From contig JABFSR010000009.1 in the NCBI GenBank assembly GCA_013140495.1, positions 1 through 42,598 of the forward strand: a stretch of 42,598 nt of DNA, written 5' to 3'. The stretch's first letter is position 1. Every line of letters begins with the position of its first letter. Shown here piece after piece: positions 34,015-42,113 of this stretch. The DNA is from Verrucomicrobiota bacterium. Lineage in GTDB: Bacteria > Verrucomicrobiota > Verrucomicrobiia > Limisphaerales > JADLHS01. A program made the position numbers and the translations under genes. Below the pieces are notes generated by a model, which was given only the letters and a program-made list of their open reading frames with translations, was not told where the DNA came from and did not search any database.

Positions 34015-36471
34015 ATGACATATACATCAACAACCAGGATTTCGATGACGGTGCGAAAGGCCATCCGAAGTATTGCGCTCGTACGGTCAATGGTTGCCGG
34101 GCTGGTAGTCATGGTCGCGGGTTTGGGCAATGCCACGGCTGTTGATTCAACGAGAGTGCAGTCCGTGCATTCTTCCCTTGCTTCCAACATGCCGCTCTGC
34201 TTTGAAGTCAATCGAGGTCAGGTGGACGGCGGCACACGATTCATGGCGCGGGGCGCAGCGTATCAGTTTCTGATCTCACCCACGGAGGCGGTGGTGACAC
34301 TCCGCAAGCATGGAAATTCCAACGCCACTTTGGAACGAATTGCGGTGGATGTCCCCGCAGGCTGTGTGACCCAATTCCGCTCGGTCCGGCTTCAGTTCGT
34401 AGGTGCGAATCCACAAGCCGTTGTTTCCGGCGAAAAGGAAATGGCGGCACGCGTGAACTATTTCATCGGTAACGATCCCGCGAAGTGGCAGGTGGGCGTG
34501 TCGTTGTTCGAGTGCGTGCGCGTGGAGGATGTTTATCCGGGCATTGCCGTTGTTCATTACGGCAACCAAAAGGAGCTTGAGTATGATTTCGTCATCTCGC
34601 CGCACGCCGATCCGTCAGACATCACGGTGCGGTTCACTGGTGCGGATCGGGTTAGCGTGAATCGAAACGGTGAACTGGTATTGACTCTTGGCGATGAAGA
34701 AATCCGTCAACCCAAGCCAAAGATATACCAGACAGTGCGAGGCATAAGGAAGGAAATCGAGGGCGGCTATTACCTAGCGGATGACCGTACGATGAAATTT
34801 CGAGTCGGCGAATACGACCAGTCACTTCCGCTGACCATTGATCCGGTCTTGAGTTACTCGACGTTCTTCGGGGGCGCTCAAATGGACATTGGTTGGGCCG
34901 TAGCTGTGGATGCAAACGGGGACATTTATCTCGCCGGTGAGACGATGTCGTCACAGGTGATACCCGACCTTGCGGCTTTCCAAACCAATCTTGCCGGGAG
35001 CACGACGCTGCACGGCGACGTCTTCATTGCCAAATTGATCAACTCGTTTAGGCAGTACCACTATTTTACCTATCTTGGAGGGAAGACGGCGGACTCGGCA
35101 CTGGCTTTGGCGGTGGATGGTGCTGGTAATGCCTATGTTGCGGGCTACACTGATTCCACGAATTTCCCCGTGCGGTCGGCGGTGTTTACGAATCTCAGCG
35201 GCCAGGCAAATGTATTCACAGGAATAAAGCCCGTGGACGCGTTCGTCGCAAAACTTGACCCATCCGGCTCGAATCTTCTGTTCTCGACCTATCTCGGGGG
35301 CGGGGCGATTGACGCCGTTTATGGCATTGCACTGGATGCGCAGACAAATGTTTACGTAACAGGCTATACCCTCTCAACCAACTTTCCGACCCGGAACACG
35401 GCGCGCACCAACCAAAACGGAAACGGCGATGCGTTCATCGCAAAATTCGACATCCCAAACACAAATTTGACCTACTCGGCATTGTTCGGCGGGACAAATG
35501 AGGATGTTGCGGCTGATATTGCCGCCAATGCTGTTGGCAATGTCTTTGTAACCGGCTATACGAGTTCAACAAATTTTCCGGTCACCAACGCAGTTCAAAG
35601 TTTTCTCAACACTACGACCAACGCTTCGACTGCTTTTGACGCATTTGTTCTTCGCCTTGACCCCGACAGCGACTCGCTTGTGTATTCGACATTCATTGGC
35701 GGTACCAACGACGACTTCGGATTTCGTCTTGCGCTGGACAGCAACCAGGCGGTTTATGTGACAGGTGCGACAAAATCGCCCGACTTTTTCCGATCCAGCA
35801 CCAATCTTCCATCCGGCGTCGCCAGCAACGGCATTGTCGCCGATGTGATAGTTGTGAAACTTGATTCCACTGGTGCGCGTTCCTATTCAGCCATGTTCGG
35901 CGGTGCGGGGCGCGACGAGGGTTGGGACATTGCTGTGGATGCTTCAGGCAGCGCATGGGTTGTTGGCCTTACAACCTCAACGAGGTTTCCGACAAATGCC
36001 GCCAACAGTCTTTTAAGAGGAACCAATTCCGGTGGCTTGGATGTATTTATTTCCAAACTCAACCCTGCCGGAACGGCTCTCGATTTTTCGGCGTACTTTG
36101 GCGGGTCAAAGGATGACATGGGCTACGGAATCACCCTTGATCCAGCAGGCAATGCTTACGTGGTCGGCGAAACGTCGTCGTCGAACTTTCCTACGAACGA
36201 CCCAGGACAGTTCTCCCTGGCAGGGGAAAACGATGCCTTCGTGTTCAAGATTCTTCAGGAACCGACACTCGGCATTTCGACTTCATCCAGCAACATCATT
36301 GTTTCGTGGCCCGGATTTTCCTCGGAGTTCGCGTTGCAATCCAGCACGAACCTGCTGGTCTCGAACTCATGGGTCAACGTGACAACGGCGCGGTCTTTTA
36401 CGAATTCACAACACTCGGTGACACTGGGAGCGACCAACTCGCCAAACTTTTTCCGCCTTCGAATGCCGTAA
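34015..36471 (+). CDS. Secreted SBBP-repeat (seven-bladed propeller-like) protein
   Basis: 818 residues, starting one base after the bamA stop. Signal peptide within residues 17-45 (LVVMVAGLGNATA). Residues 55-275 form the DUF7948-type N-terminal domain (CFEVNRGQVDGGTRFMARGA, then YDFVISPHADPSDITVRFTG). About eight SBBP repeats follow, each like LSYSTFFGG...DIGWAVAVDANGDIYLAGET, for example LLFSTYLGGGAIDAVYGIAL and LVYSTFIGGTNDDFGFRLAL. The C-terminal 65 residues (FALQSSTNL..., ending NFFRLRMP) are a fibronectin-like module common at the end of verrucomicrobial secreted proteins. Likely on the cell surface or exported; binding partner unknown. It interrupts the usual bamA-ompH order. Confidence 0.87.
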   Translation: MTYTSTTRISMTVRKAIRSIALVRSMVAGLVVMVAGLGNATAVDSTRVQSVHSSLASNMPLCFEVNRGQVDGGTRFMARGAAYQFLISPTEAVVTLRKHGNSNATLERIAVDVPAGCVTQFRSVRLQFVGANPQAVVSGEKEMAARVNYFIGNDPAKWQVGVSLFECVRVEDVYPGIAVVHYGNQKELEYDFVISPHADPSDITVRFTGADRVSVNRNGELVLTLGDEEIRQPKPKIYQTVRGIRKEIEGGYYLADDRTMKFRVGEYDQSLPLTIDPVLSYSTFFGGAQMDIGWAVAVDANGDIYLAGETMSSQVIPDLAAFQTNLAGSTTLHGDVFIAKLINSFRQYHYFTYLGGKTADSALALAVDGAGNAYVAGYTDSTNFPVRSAVFTNLSGQANVFTGIKPVDAFVAKLDPSGSNLLFSTYLGGGAIDAVYGIALDAQTNVYVTGYTLSTNFPTRNTARTNQNGNGDAFIAKFDIPNTNLTYSALFGGTNEDVAADIAANAVGNVFVTGYTSSTNFPVTNAVQSFLNTTTNASTAFDAFVLRLDPDSDSLVYSTFIGGTNDDFGFRLALDSNQAVYVTGATKSPDFFRSSTNLPSGVASNGIVADVIVVKLDSTGARSYSAMFGGAGRDEGWDIAVDASGSAWVVGLTTSTRFPTNAANSLLRGTNSGGLDVFISKLNPAGTALDFSAYFGGSKDDMGYGITLDPAGNAYVVGETSSSNFPTNDPGQFSLAGENDAFVFKILQEPTLGISTSSSNIIVSWPGFSSEFALQSSTNLLVSNSWVNVTTARSFTNSQHSVTLGATNSPNFFRLRMP

Positions 36472-36570
36472 TAGTTGACGAAACTACTGAACGGACTGCT
36501 GTTTTTGCTGTCAGATGTGTATGGTTTGCCCGAAAATGTTATTGGCTCGGCCCACCGGATTTGGTTCTTT

Positions 36571-37179
36571 ATGAAAATGATTACAAAAATGAAATCGCTC
36601 GTTTTGGTGCTCACAGGAATGATCCTGCTTGCAACAAGTCTTCAGGCTGAAACCCGCATCGCCACGGTTGACGTGTCCAGGGTTTTTAACGGCTATTGGA
36701 AAAAGCAGAAGGCTGAGGAAGCCCTGAAGGAGCGTAATGCCGATCTGGAAAAGGAACTCGACGCCATGAAGGAATCGTTCCGCAAGTCCGAGGATGAATA
36801 CAAGAAGCTCGTGACCGCCGCAGAGGATCAGGCTTTGACTTCCGAGGAACGTGACAAGCGGAAGAAGGTGGCGCAGACCAAATTTCAGGAACTCAAGGCA
36901 AGCGACGACGAGATCAAGACGTTTCTGAGCACGAACTCCGAACGGATGAAGAAGCAAAAGGATAACAGCATCGAGGGTATTCTGAAGGACATACGGGAAG
37001 TCATCAAAGCCAAGGCCACCACCGCCGGATACACGCTCGTCATCAATAAGTCGGCGGAAACCGGCAGCGCCATACCGGTTGTCTTTTACGCAAGCGACGA
37101 TACCGACATCACAGATGCGGTGTTGAAACAACTCAACTCCACCACACCGGCTGATTTCAAGCCGGCAGAAAAGAAGTAG
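36571..37179 (+). CDS. OmpH/Skp-family periplasmic chaperone
   Basis: 202 residues from ATG 36571; ATG 36589 is an alternative that still leaves a full signal peptide (LVLVLTGMILLATSLQAE). The mature protein starts TRIATVDVSRVFNGYWKKQK, the typical OmpH opening (strand then helix), and continues as a long charged coiled coil (residues 40-150, for example KERNADLEKELDAMKESFRK). It closes with a strand-forming region, ATTAGYTLVINKSAETGSAI. Skp holds unfolded outer membrane proteins in the periplasm and hands them to BamA; its place two genes behind bamA fits this job. The last 20 residues are Lys-rich. Confidence 0.9.
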   Translation: MKMITKMKSLVLVLTGMILLATSLQAETRIATVDVSRVFNGYWKKQKAEEALKERNADLEKELDAMKESFRKSEDEYKKLVTAAEDQALTSEERDKRKKVAQTKFQELKASDDEIKTFLSTNSERMKKQKDNSIEGILKDIREVIKAKATTAGYTLVINKSAETGSAIPVVFYASDDTDITDAVLKQLNSTTPADFKPAEKK

Positions 37180-37289
37180 GCTACGACTCGTGTTGTTGTG
37201 GTATGAGCCAAGGGACAGGGCTAATATGGTTCGCCCGTGGCTTGTAAACCTTCCGCAGGCAAATTGTAGCGATCTCTCAGAGACTGTCC

Positions 37290-37313
37290 CGTGAACCCGG
37301 CATTGGGTTCACG
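37290..37313. repeat. Perfect 9-bp inverted repeat between convergent genes
   Basis: CGTGAACCC (37290-37298), six-base loop GGCATT, then GGGTTCACG (37305-37313) can form a strong hairpin in the 134-base gap between the OmpH and amidase genes, directly after the amidase stop. No T-run follows on either strand, so it is not a classical intrinsic terminator; it could be a bidirectional or Rho-assisted stop or an RNA-stabilising hairpin. Confidence 0.5.
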
Positions 37314-38315
37314 TCAATCAATAAGCCGCTTGGTAATGCCTTCGTAGGCGTCAATGCGCCGGTCACGCAGGAATGGCCAGTGTGTGCGGGTTTGATCCAC
37401 TTCCGCCAGATCAACGGGCACAATGAGGATTTCTTCCCCGTCAACGCCAGCTTTGGTCAGGATTTGGCCGTACGTGTCTGCAACGAAGCTTTGTCCCCAG
37501 AATTCGATGCCGTCGCCGCCCACGCCGGAAATAATTTCGTGGCCGATGCGGTTCACCGAAGCCACGTAGCAGCCGTTGGCAACGGCGTGGCTGCGCTGGA
37601 TGAGTTCCCACGCGCCATGTTGTTTCGCGCCGTTCTGCCGTTTCTCGCCCGGATGCCAGCCGATGGCGGTCGGATAGAACAATATCTGCGCGCCCTGCAT
37701 TGCCGTGAGTCGTGCGCCTTCAGGATACCATTGATCCCAGCAGATGAGGACGCCGATGGTTCCGTAACGCGTCTTCCATGAACGGAAACCGAGATCGCCG
37801 GGCGTGAAGTAAAACTTCTCGTAGTAAAGCGGGTCATCCGGAATGTGCATTTTCCGGTAGGTGCCGAGCACGGAGCCGTCTGCATCAATGATCACCGCCG
37901 TGTTGTGGTAAACTCCGGCGGCGCGTTTCTCGAAGAGCGAGGCCACGACAACGACCTTGTATTTGCGCGCGAGCTTTTGAAACGCCGTCGTGCTCGGGCC
38001 GGGAACAGGTTCGGCAAGTTTGAAATTCTCGTGATCTTCGCTCTGGCAGAAATACTGGGAGCAAAACAATTCCTGTGTACAAATAATCTGCGCGCCCCGC
38101 CTTGCGGCGCGTTCGGCGAGCGTGAGTGTCTTCTTAAGATTCGCCTGCGGGTCGGCGGAGCAGGCGTGTTGGAGCAGGCCGAGCTTGACGATCTGTCCGG
38201 CCTTTGCCGGGCCATAGCTGGACTGATCGCGCTGGCTAGATCGGGCAGCGAGGCCGGTCGTTGTGCGGCGAGAATTGGCTTCGGCCCGGCGAAGGCCGGA
38301 GGTTGGACGCTTCAT
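37314..38315 (-). CDS. aguB: Carbon-nitrogen hydrolase, N-carbamoylputrescine amidase-like
   Basis: 333 residues. The nitrilase catalytic triad is visible: Glu82 in ICTQELFCSQYF, Lys155 in YRKMHIPDDP and Cys192 in ICWDQWYPEGAR. HIPDDPLYYEKFYFTPGD and RIGHEIISGVGGDGIEFWG match N-carbamoylputrescine amidases, which turn carbamoylputrescine into putrescine, CO2 and ammonia. The N-terminal 40 residues are Arg/Ser-rich and precede the conserved VKLGLLQH strand; no later ATG exists before it, so they may be real or a shorter non-ATG start may be used. No agmatine deiminase is in the window. It starts 5 bases after the kinase gene and is probably co-transcribed. Confidence 0.88.
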   Translation of the reverse strand: MKRPTSGLRRAEANSRRTTTGLAARSSQRDQSSYGPAKAGQIVKLGLLQHACSADPQANLKKTLTLAERAARRGAQIICTQELFCSQYFCQSEDHENFKLAEPVPGPSTTAFQKLARKYKVVVVASLFEKRAAGVYHNTAVIIDADGSVLGTYRKMHIPDDPLYYEKFYFTPGDLGFRSWKTRYGTIGVLICWDQWYPEGARLTAMQGAQILFYPTAIGWHPGEKRQNGAKQHGAWELIQRSHAVANGCYVASVNRIGHEIISGVGGDGIEFWGQSFVADTYGQILTKAGVDGEEILIVPVDLAEVDQTRTHWPFLRDRRIDAYEGITKRLID

Positions 38316-38320
38316 GCAAA

Positions 38321-39331
38321 TCAGGACTTGGCGTGGGTGCGGGTGGTTTGTTCCAGCACCTCGGTCTGGCCTTGCAGTTCGGTGTTCATGGTGCGCGGGG
38401 TGAATTGGCCGAAAAGTTCGCGGATGAACTTGCCCAGTGTTTCGTTGGTTGGACCGTAACCGCCGTGGTAGATGTAATACTCGAGATCGTACATCAACTC
38501 ATCAGCAGTGGCGTAGCGCTGGGTGACATCCCGGGAGAGACAGCGCTGGAGAATCTCGTTAAGCCGGTCGTCAACGCGTGGATCGAGCGTACGAAAATCC
38601 GGGACCGGCATCTTCATGATTCGCGATCTGGATTCGTCCGCAGTCACCCCTTTGAAAATGTTTTTGCCGAGCAACAGGTTTGTAAGAACCACGCCAACTG
38701 AAAAAAGATCGGAGCGTTTGTCCGTGATTTGGAAATCAGCCTGCTCGGGGCTCATAAAATCTGCCTTGCCTGCGACCACCTCGCCCTCCTGATCCGTAAG
38801 GAACCCGCGCGCCTTGGCGATGCCGAAGTCGGTAAGCTTCACGTCGCCTTCAAAAGCGATCATGATGTTTTTGAAGCTGACATCGCGATGCACGATGCCG
38901 AGCGGCCTGCCGTCCTTGTCTGTTTTGGCGTGTGCGTAGGCCAGTCCGCGCGTGATCCGACTGGTGATAAACACGGCAAGTTCCTTTGGCAGCACGCGGC
39001 GTTTGTCGGCAAGTTGTGTGGCAAATTGTTCGAGGTTGACCCCCCGGATCAGTTCCATTGCTATGAAGAATACCCCGTTGGCTTCGCCCAGGTGGTAGGT
39101 CTGCACGATGTTTGTGTGAATCAAATCGGCGACCAGTTTCGCCTCTCCGACGAAGTTTTCGATAAACATCTTCTGACTCGCGTAACTGGAGCGCACGACC
39201 TTGATTGCGACGCGCTTCACAAACTCTCTGGCGCCCCGCCGCTCGGCTTCATAGACAATGCCCATGCCGCCCTCAAAAATCTTGCGGACGACGTCGTAAC
39301 GAAAATCGTTCTGGATGGTGAAAAGCGGCAC
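38321..39331 (-). CDS. Hanks-type serine/threonine protein kinase, cytoplasmic
   Basis: 336 residues. The glycine loop is IFEGGMGIVYEA, the ATP-anchoring Lys44 is in VAIKVV, the catalytic loop is GIVHRDVSFKN (Asp150), the metal motif is LTDFGIAKA (168-170) and the P+1 region is DFMSPEQADF. Ser replaces the Lys usual after HRD (HRDVSFKN against HRDLKPxN), which slightly weakens but does not exclude catalysis. No transmembrane helix or sensor domain follows; the last 40 residues (RELFGQFTPRTMNTELQGQ) are polar, so it appears cytoplasmic and short. Its gene is divergent from the HU gene across 291 bases and leads into the amidase gene. Confidence 0.92.
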   Translation of the reverse strand: MPLFTIQNDFRYDVVRKIFEGGMGIVYEAERRGAREFVKRVAIKVVRSSYASQKMFIENFVGEAKLVADLIHTNIVQTYHLGEANGVFFIAMELIRGVNLEQFATQLADKRRVLPKELAVFITSRITRGLAYAHAKTDKDGRPLGIVHRDVSFKNIMIAFEGDVKLTDFGIAKARGFLTDQEGEVVAGKADFMSPEQADFQITDKRSDLFSVGVVLTNLLLGKNIFKGVTADESRSRIMKMPVPDFRTLDPRVDDRLNEILQRCLSRDVTQRYATADELMYDLEYYIYHGGYGPTNETLGKFIRELFGQFTPRTMNTELQGQTEVLEQTTRTHAKS

Positions 39332-39537
39332 GGGGCGATGTTGGAAAAATGCGCGGACAAGTCAAGCGCATGGTTTGTTTCATTCGAGTTGCGAGTTGAA
39401 GGTTGTGACAAAGTTTGCTGTCGAAGACTCTGAGAAGGCTCCGCGAATACCGGTTTGAAGAACGTGCAGGGTGTGTTGCGAGAACAGCGCGAGTGCTTGC
39501 CAGCCTCATTTTGCCGATAAAAAATTGAAAATTGTAC

Positions 39538-39565
39538 TTGCGCGCCGGGCGCGAAAGTTTTTAAT
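39538..39565 (+). promoter_or_regulatory. Candidate promoter of the HU gene with a palindrome in the spacer
   Basis: TTGCGC (39538-39543) and TTTAAT (39560-39565) lie 16 bases apart in an AT-rich stretch upstream of HU. The spacer holds the near-perfect palindrome CGCGCCGGGCGCG (39541-39553), a possible operator. The remaining 39332-39622 gap holds nothing else that I can name. Eye-based match only. Confidence 0.35.
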
Positions 39566-39622
39566 AGCCACAAGTCGAACGACTTTTTTACTAACTAACA
39601 AACAACAACACACACAAACACT

Positions 39623-39919
39623 ATGGCAAAAGCATTGACGAAATCGCAGCTCGCGGCAGAAATCGCAACCAAGGTCGAAATCAGCAAGAAGCAGGCGAAC
39701 CTCGCGTTGGAAACCATTTCCGCGCTGGCCTACAAGCATGCGAAGAACACTTTCACGCTTCCCGGTCTCGGCAAGCTCGTTCTGGTCAACCGTCCTTCGC
39801 GCCAGATGACGCTCCAATTCGGCCCGAAAAAAGGCCAGGTTGTCACCATCCCGCCGAAGCGCGTCGTGAAGTTCCGCGTTTCCAAGGCGGCCAAGGACGC
39901 GATCCTCGGCAGCAAGTAA
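39623..39919 (+). CDS. HU/IHF-family DNA-binding protein
   Basis: 98 residues. The N-terminal helical pair is LTKSQLAAEIATKVEISKKQ and ANLALETISALAYKHA; the beta arm region starts at FTLPGLGKLVLVNRPSRQM, and the C-terminal helix region KRVVKFRVSKAAKDAIL matches HU. The usual arm motif RNPxTG is replaced by MTLQFGPKKGQ, so the DNA-intercalating tip differs from E. coli HU. No Shine-Dalgarno is visible; the 30 bases before the ATG are an unstructured run of A and C. A strong terminator follows, so it is a single-gene transcript, fitting a highly expressed nucleoid protein. Confidence 0.9.
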   Translation: MAKALTKSQLAAEIATKVEISKKQANLALETISALAYKHAKNTFTLPGLGKLVLVNRPSRQMTLQFGPKKGQVVTIPPKRVVKFRVSKAAKDAILGSK

Positions 39920-39937
39920 TCCCGTTCGGATTTCAAC

Positions 39938-39976
39938 AGGCACTCTGGCCGGAGCCGGAGTGCCTTTTTGTTTTTT
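39938..39976 (+). terminator. Strong intrinsic terminator after the HU gene
   Basis: A 12-bp stem AGGCACTCTGGC/GCCGGAGTGCCT with tetraloop CGGA (39938-39965, one G-T pair) is followed by TTTTTGTTTTTT. It lies 18 bases after the HU stop. Confidence 0.93.
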
Positions 39977-40035
39977 GGCCCTTGTCCGGGGTTAATTGCT
40001 TTGCATTTTTCCCGCGTCCATTTCAAATTGCACGT

Positions 40036-40410
40036 GTGACGCAACCGTTGGCCCTGATTTTTTACGAAGACCTCATGCCGGGCAGCCAGTTGGTGAACCG
40101 GCTTCAAGACCTCCAGTATCGTGTACAACCATTGACCGGAGGGGATGATCTTGCCGCTGCGGCGCAGGAGTCCGGGCCAATGCTCGTGTTTGCTGATCTT
40201 GTTTGTGAACGCCTCGATGTCTGCAAGGCCATCGCTGCATTGCGTGCCAATCCAGGCACTGCGCACGTTCCGGTGATTGCTTTTGCCGACGAGGCTGAAA
40301 CGGCGTTGCAAGAGTCGGCACGCCTGGCCGGTGCCACGCTCGTGGTGACGGACGCCGCCATCCTGACGCATCTGGAGCAGTTCATCGAGCGGGCTTTGCA
40401 GGTGGAATGA
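40036..40410 (+). CDS. Degenerate response-regulator receiver-like protein
   Basis: 124 residues from GTG 40036, chosen because the receiver fold begins there; the frame is open to 39982 but lies right behind the HU terminator. Strand 1 is LALIFYEDLM with the acidic pair Glu11-Asp12; strand 3 is MLVFADLV with Asp54 at the phosphorylation position. The Thr/Ser at the end of strand 4 is Ala (VIAFADEAE), and the invariant Lys after strand 5 is missing (LVVTDAAIL). Thus the switch residues are absent, and it may act as a phosphorylation-independent binding module. No histidine kinase is adjacent; the Ser/Thr kinase lies about 700 bases upstream on the other strand. Confidence 0.68.
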   Translation: MTQPLALIFYEDLMPGSQLVNRLQDLQYRVQPLTGGDDLAAAAQESGPMLVFADLVCERLDVCKAIAALRANPGTAHVPVIAFADEAETALQESARLAGATLVVTDAAILTHLEQFIERALQVE

Positions 40411-40470
40411 TCTGTTTCCAAACCATCTGGCAATGAGTTGTGCACTCGTATTTTTCGCAAGAAACTCCAC

Positions 40471-40500
40471 TTGACGTTGTTGAGATGTTGTTTCTATCCT
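40471..40500 (+). promoter_or_regulatory. Candidate promoter of the cold-shock gene
   Basis: TTGACG (40471-40476) and TATCCT (40495-40500) are separated by 18 bases, close to the sigma-70 consensus. It would give a 5' leader of roughly 100 bases before the cold-shock ATG at 40607, comparable to the long leaders of other cold-shock genes. Confidence 0.45.
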
Positions 40501-40606
40501 CATCGCAGTTGCCTTTTTCACAAACCCTGAAGCACACGCATGGACGCAGCCGGAGCTTGTTATGGAGAACCGGTACTCAGGAGTGGGGCAACGCAGGAGA
40601 GAAACT

Positions 40607-40813
40607 ATGGCAAGTGGTAAAGTAAAGTGGTTCGACAACAAAAAGGGATTCGGTTTCATCGCTCAGGAGACGGGGCAGGACGTGTTCGTGCATCATACGT
40701 CCATCATTGGCGGCGGTTTCAAAACCTTGAACGAAGGGGAAGAAGTCACGTTTGAAGTCATCACGAGTGACAAGGGCCTCAAAGCCCAGAACGTCCAGCG
40801 CGCTCAGGCGTAA
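40607..40813 (+). CDS. Cold-shock domain protein
   Basis: 68 residues from ATG 40607 with AGGAGA at 40595-40600. The single OB-fold domain starts ASGKVKWFDNKKGFGFIAQE (RNP1 motif KGFGFI) and continues DVFVHHTSI (RNP2 motif), both intact with their aromatic residues. Such proteins melt RNA structure and act as RNA chaperones or antiterminators; many are constitutive, so cold induction is not implied. The long leader suggests post-transcriptional control. Confidence 0.95.
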   Translation: MASGKVKWFDNKKGFGFIAQETGQDVFVHHTSIIGGGFKTLNEGEEVTFEVITSDKGLKAQNVQRAQA

Positions 40814-40901
40814 TGGTTCGCTACGGGCTTGACTCGCGCGGGTTTCTGCGAAGAGTTTATTAAAGTCGCTTTTCAGGCGACCGTTGGAGATTCTTTCTCC
40901 C

Positions 40902-42113
40902 GTGTCAGCATCCAACGCGTCGCCGGTTTGCGGCCTCTACATACATGTGCCGTTCTGCGCGCAGAAATGTTCCTACTGCGCGTTTTTTTCCGAAGCTTCG
41001 AGCGGGGAACTGATACAGCGCTACGTGTCAGCACTCGTTCGTGAAATCGAACTGGTGGCTGCGGACTTAAAACCACGCACCATCTTCTTTGGCGGTGGAA
41101 CTCCCTCGTTGCTGAATCTCAGACAATGGGAACATATCCTTCGTGCGATGCATCAGCATGGACTGGTTGGCGCTGACGAGTTCACCGTCGAATGCAACCC
41201 TGCCACAGTCTCGGCAGACAAAGCGAAGCTTCTTCGCGACTTTGGGGTGAACCGCATTTCCATGGGCGTGCAATCACTTGATGAGAGGCTGTTGGATCGT
41301 CTCGGGCGTGTCCACTCGCGCGAGATGGTATTCAAGTCGTTCGATATTTTACGCCAAGCAGGATTCGACAATGTAAATGTTGATCTGATGTTCGCGATTC
41401 CGGGTCAAACCATGGACATCTGGCGCGCGACTTTGGACGAAGCCATTGCGCTCGGCAGTGAACATCTTTCCAGCTACGAAGTCATCTATGAGGAGGACAC
41501 GCCGCTTTACGCACAATTGAATGCGGGCAAGTTCGACGTGAACGAAGAACTGGCCTGCGACATGTTTGAGGAGCTTGTTTCCCGTGCCATATCTGGTGGC
41601 CTGGCCCAATACGAAATCGCCAACTTCGCCCGACACACTCCCCAACCCGGAACCCGGAACCTGGAACTCGGAACTGGAAATATCCCTTCCCGTGCCTGCC
41701 GGCACAATGTCAACTACTGGCGCGGAGGTTCGTTCCATGGACTCGGGCCAAGCGCCACCGGCTACGTGCGTGGAGTGCGGACTAGGAACTGGTCCAACAC
41801 GCAGCTTTACTGCGAGCAGTTGGAGAAAGGAATGCGTGCCATCGAATCACGCGAGGAACTTCCGCCGCTTGCGAGGGCAGGGGAGACTGCAGCGTTTGGT
41901 CTGCGCATGAACATCGGCTGGGGCTTTGATGAGTTTTTGCAGACGACGGGTTTTGATCTTAGGAACGAATGGGCTGCGGACATGGAAGAACTTGTGAATC
42001 GCGGATGGGCGGTGAAAACATCAGATCGCTTCCGGCTTACAGCGCCCGGTCTTCGTTTCGCAGATTCGGCAGCACAACAATTTCTCCGGACGCACGAAGC
42101 TGCGGTTTCCTAG
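40902..42113 (+). CDS. hemW: HemW-like radical SAM heme chaperone (coproporphyrinogen III oxidase homologue)
   Basis: 403 residues from GTG 40902, eleven codons before the first conserved strand; TTG 40884 is possible. The iron-sulfur motif is CAQKCSYC (Cys19, 23, 26), the SAM-contact block is IFFGGGTPSLL, and VECNPATVSADKAKLLRDFG plus NRISMGVQSLDERLLDRLGR follow. HemW binds and transfers heme; it is often mislabelled as HemN, but the fourth Cys and HemN-specific N-terminus are absent. The conserved YEIANFAR to CRHNVNYW step is interrupted by about 20 extra residues (PQPGTRNLELGTGN) from an in-frame repeat. It is convergent with the MFS gene, sharing CTAG. Confidence 0.93.
   Translation: MSASNASPVCGLYIHVPFCAQKCSYCAFFSEASSGELIQRYVSALVREIELVAADLKPRTIFFGGGTPSLLNLRQWEHILRAMHQHGLVGADEFTVECNPATVSADKAKLLRDFGVNRISMGVQSLDERLLDRLGRVHSREMVFKSFDILRQAGFDNVNVDLMFAIPGQTMDIWRATLDEAIALGSEHLSSYEVIYEEDTPLYAQLNAGKFDVNEELACDMFEELVSRAISGGLAQYEIANFARHTPQPGTRNLELGTGNIPSRACRHNVNYWRGGSFHGLGPSATGYVRGVRTRNWSNTQLYCEQLEKGMRAIESREELPPLARAGETAAFGLRMNIGWGFDEFLQTTGFDLRNEWAADMEELVNRGWAVKTSDRFRLTAPGLRFADSAAQQFLRTHEAAVS
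41644..41679 (+). repeat. In-frame CGGAAC-type tandem repeat inside hemW
   Basis: About 36 bases read as five imperfect units around GGAACC (CCCGGAAC, CCGGAACC, TGGAAC, TCGGAAC, TGGAA). It encodes residues 248-260 of HemW (QPGTRNLELGTGN), a stretch missing from typical HemW proteins between the ANFAR and CRHNVNYW blocks. The same style of GGAAC repeat is known as a dispersed element in environmental genomes. Confidence 0.65.

Noticed and set aside
37290..37313. Intrinsic terminator for the OmpH gene
   Set aside because: The hairpin is perfect but has no T-run on either strand, so it is listed only as an inverted repeat.
41640..41690. CRISPR array suggested by the repeated GGAACC units
   Set aside because: Units are 6-8 bases, contiguous, without spacers, and stay in frame inside hemW.
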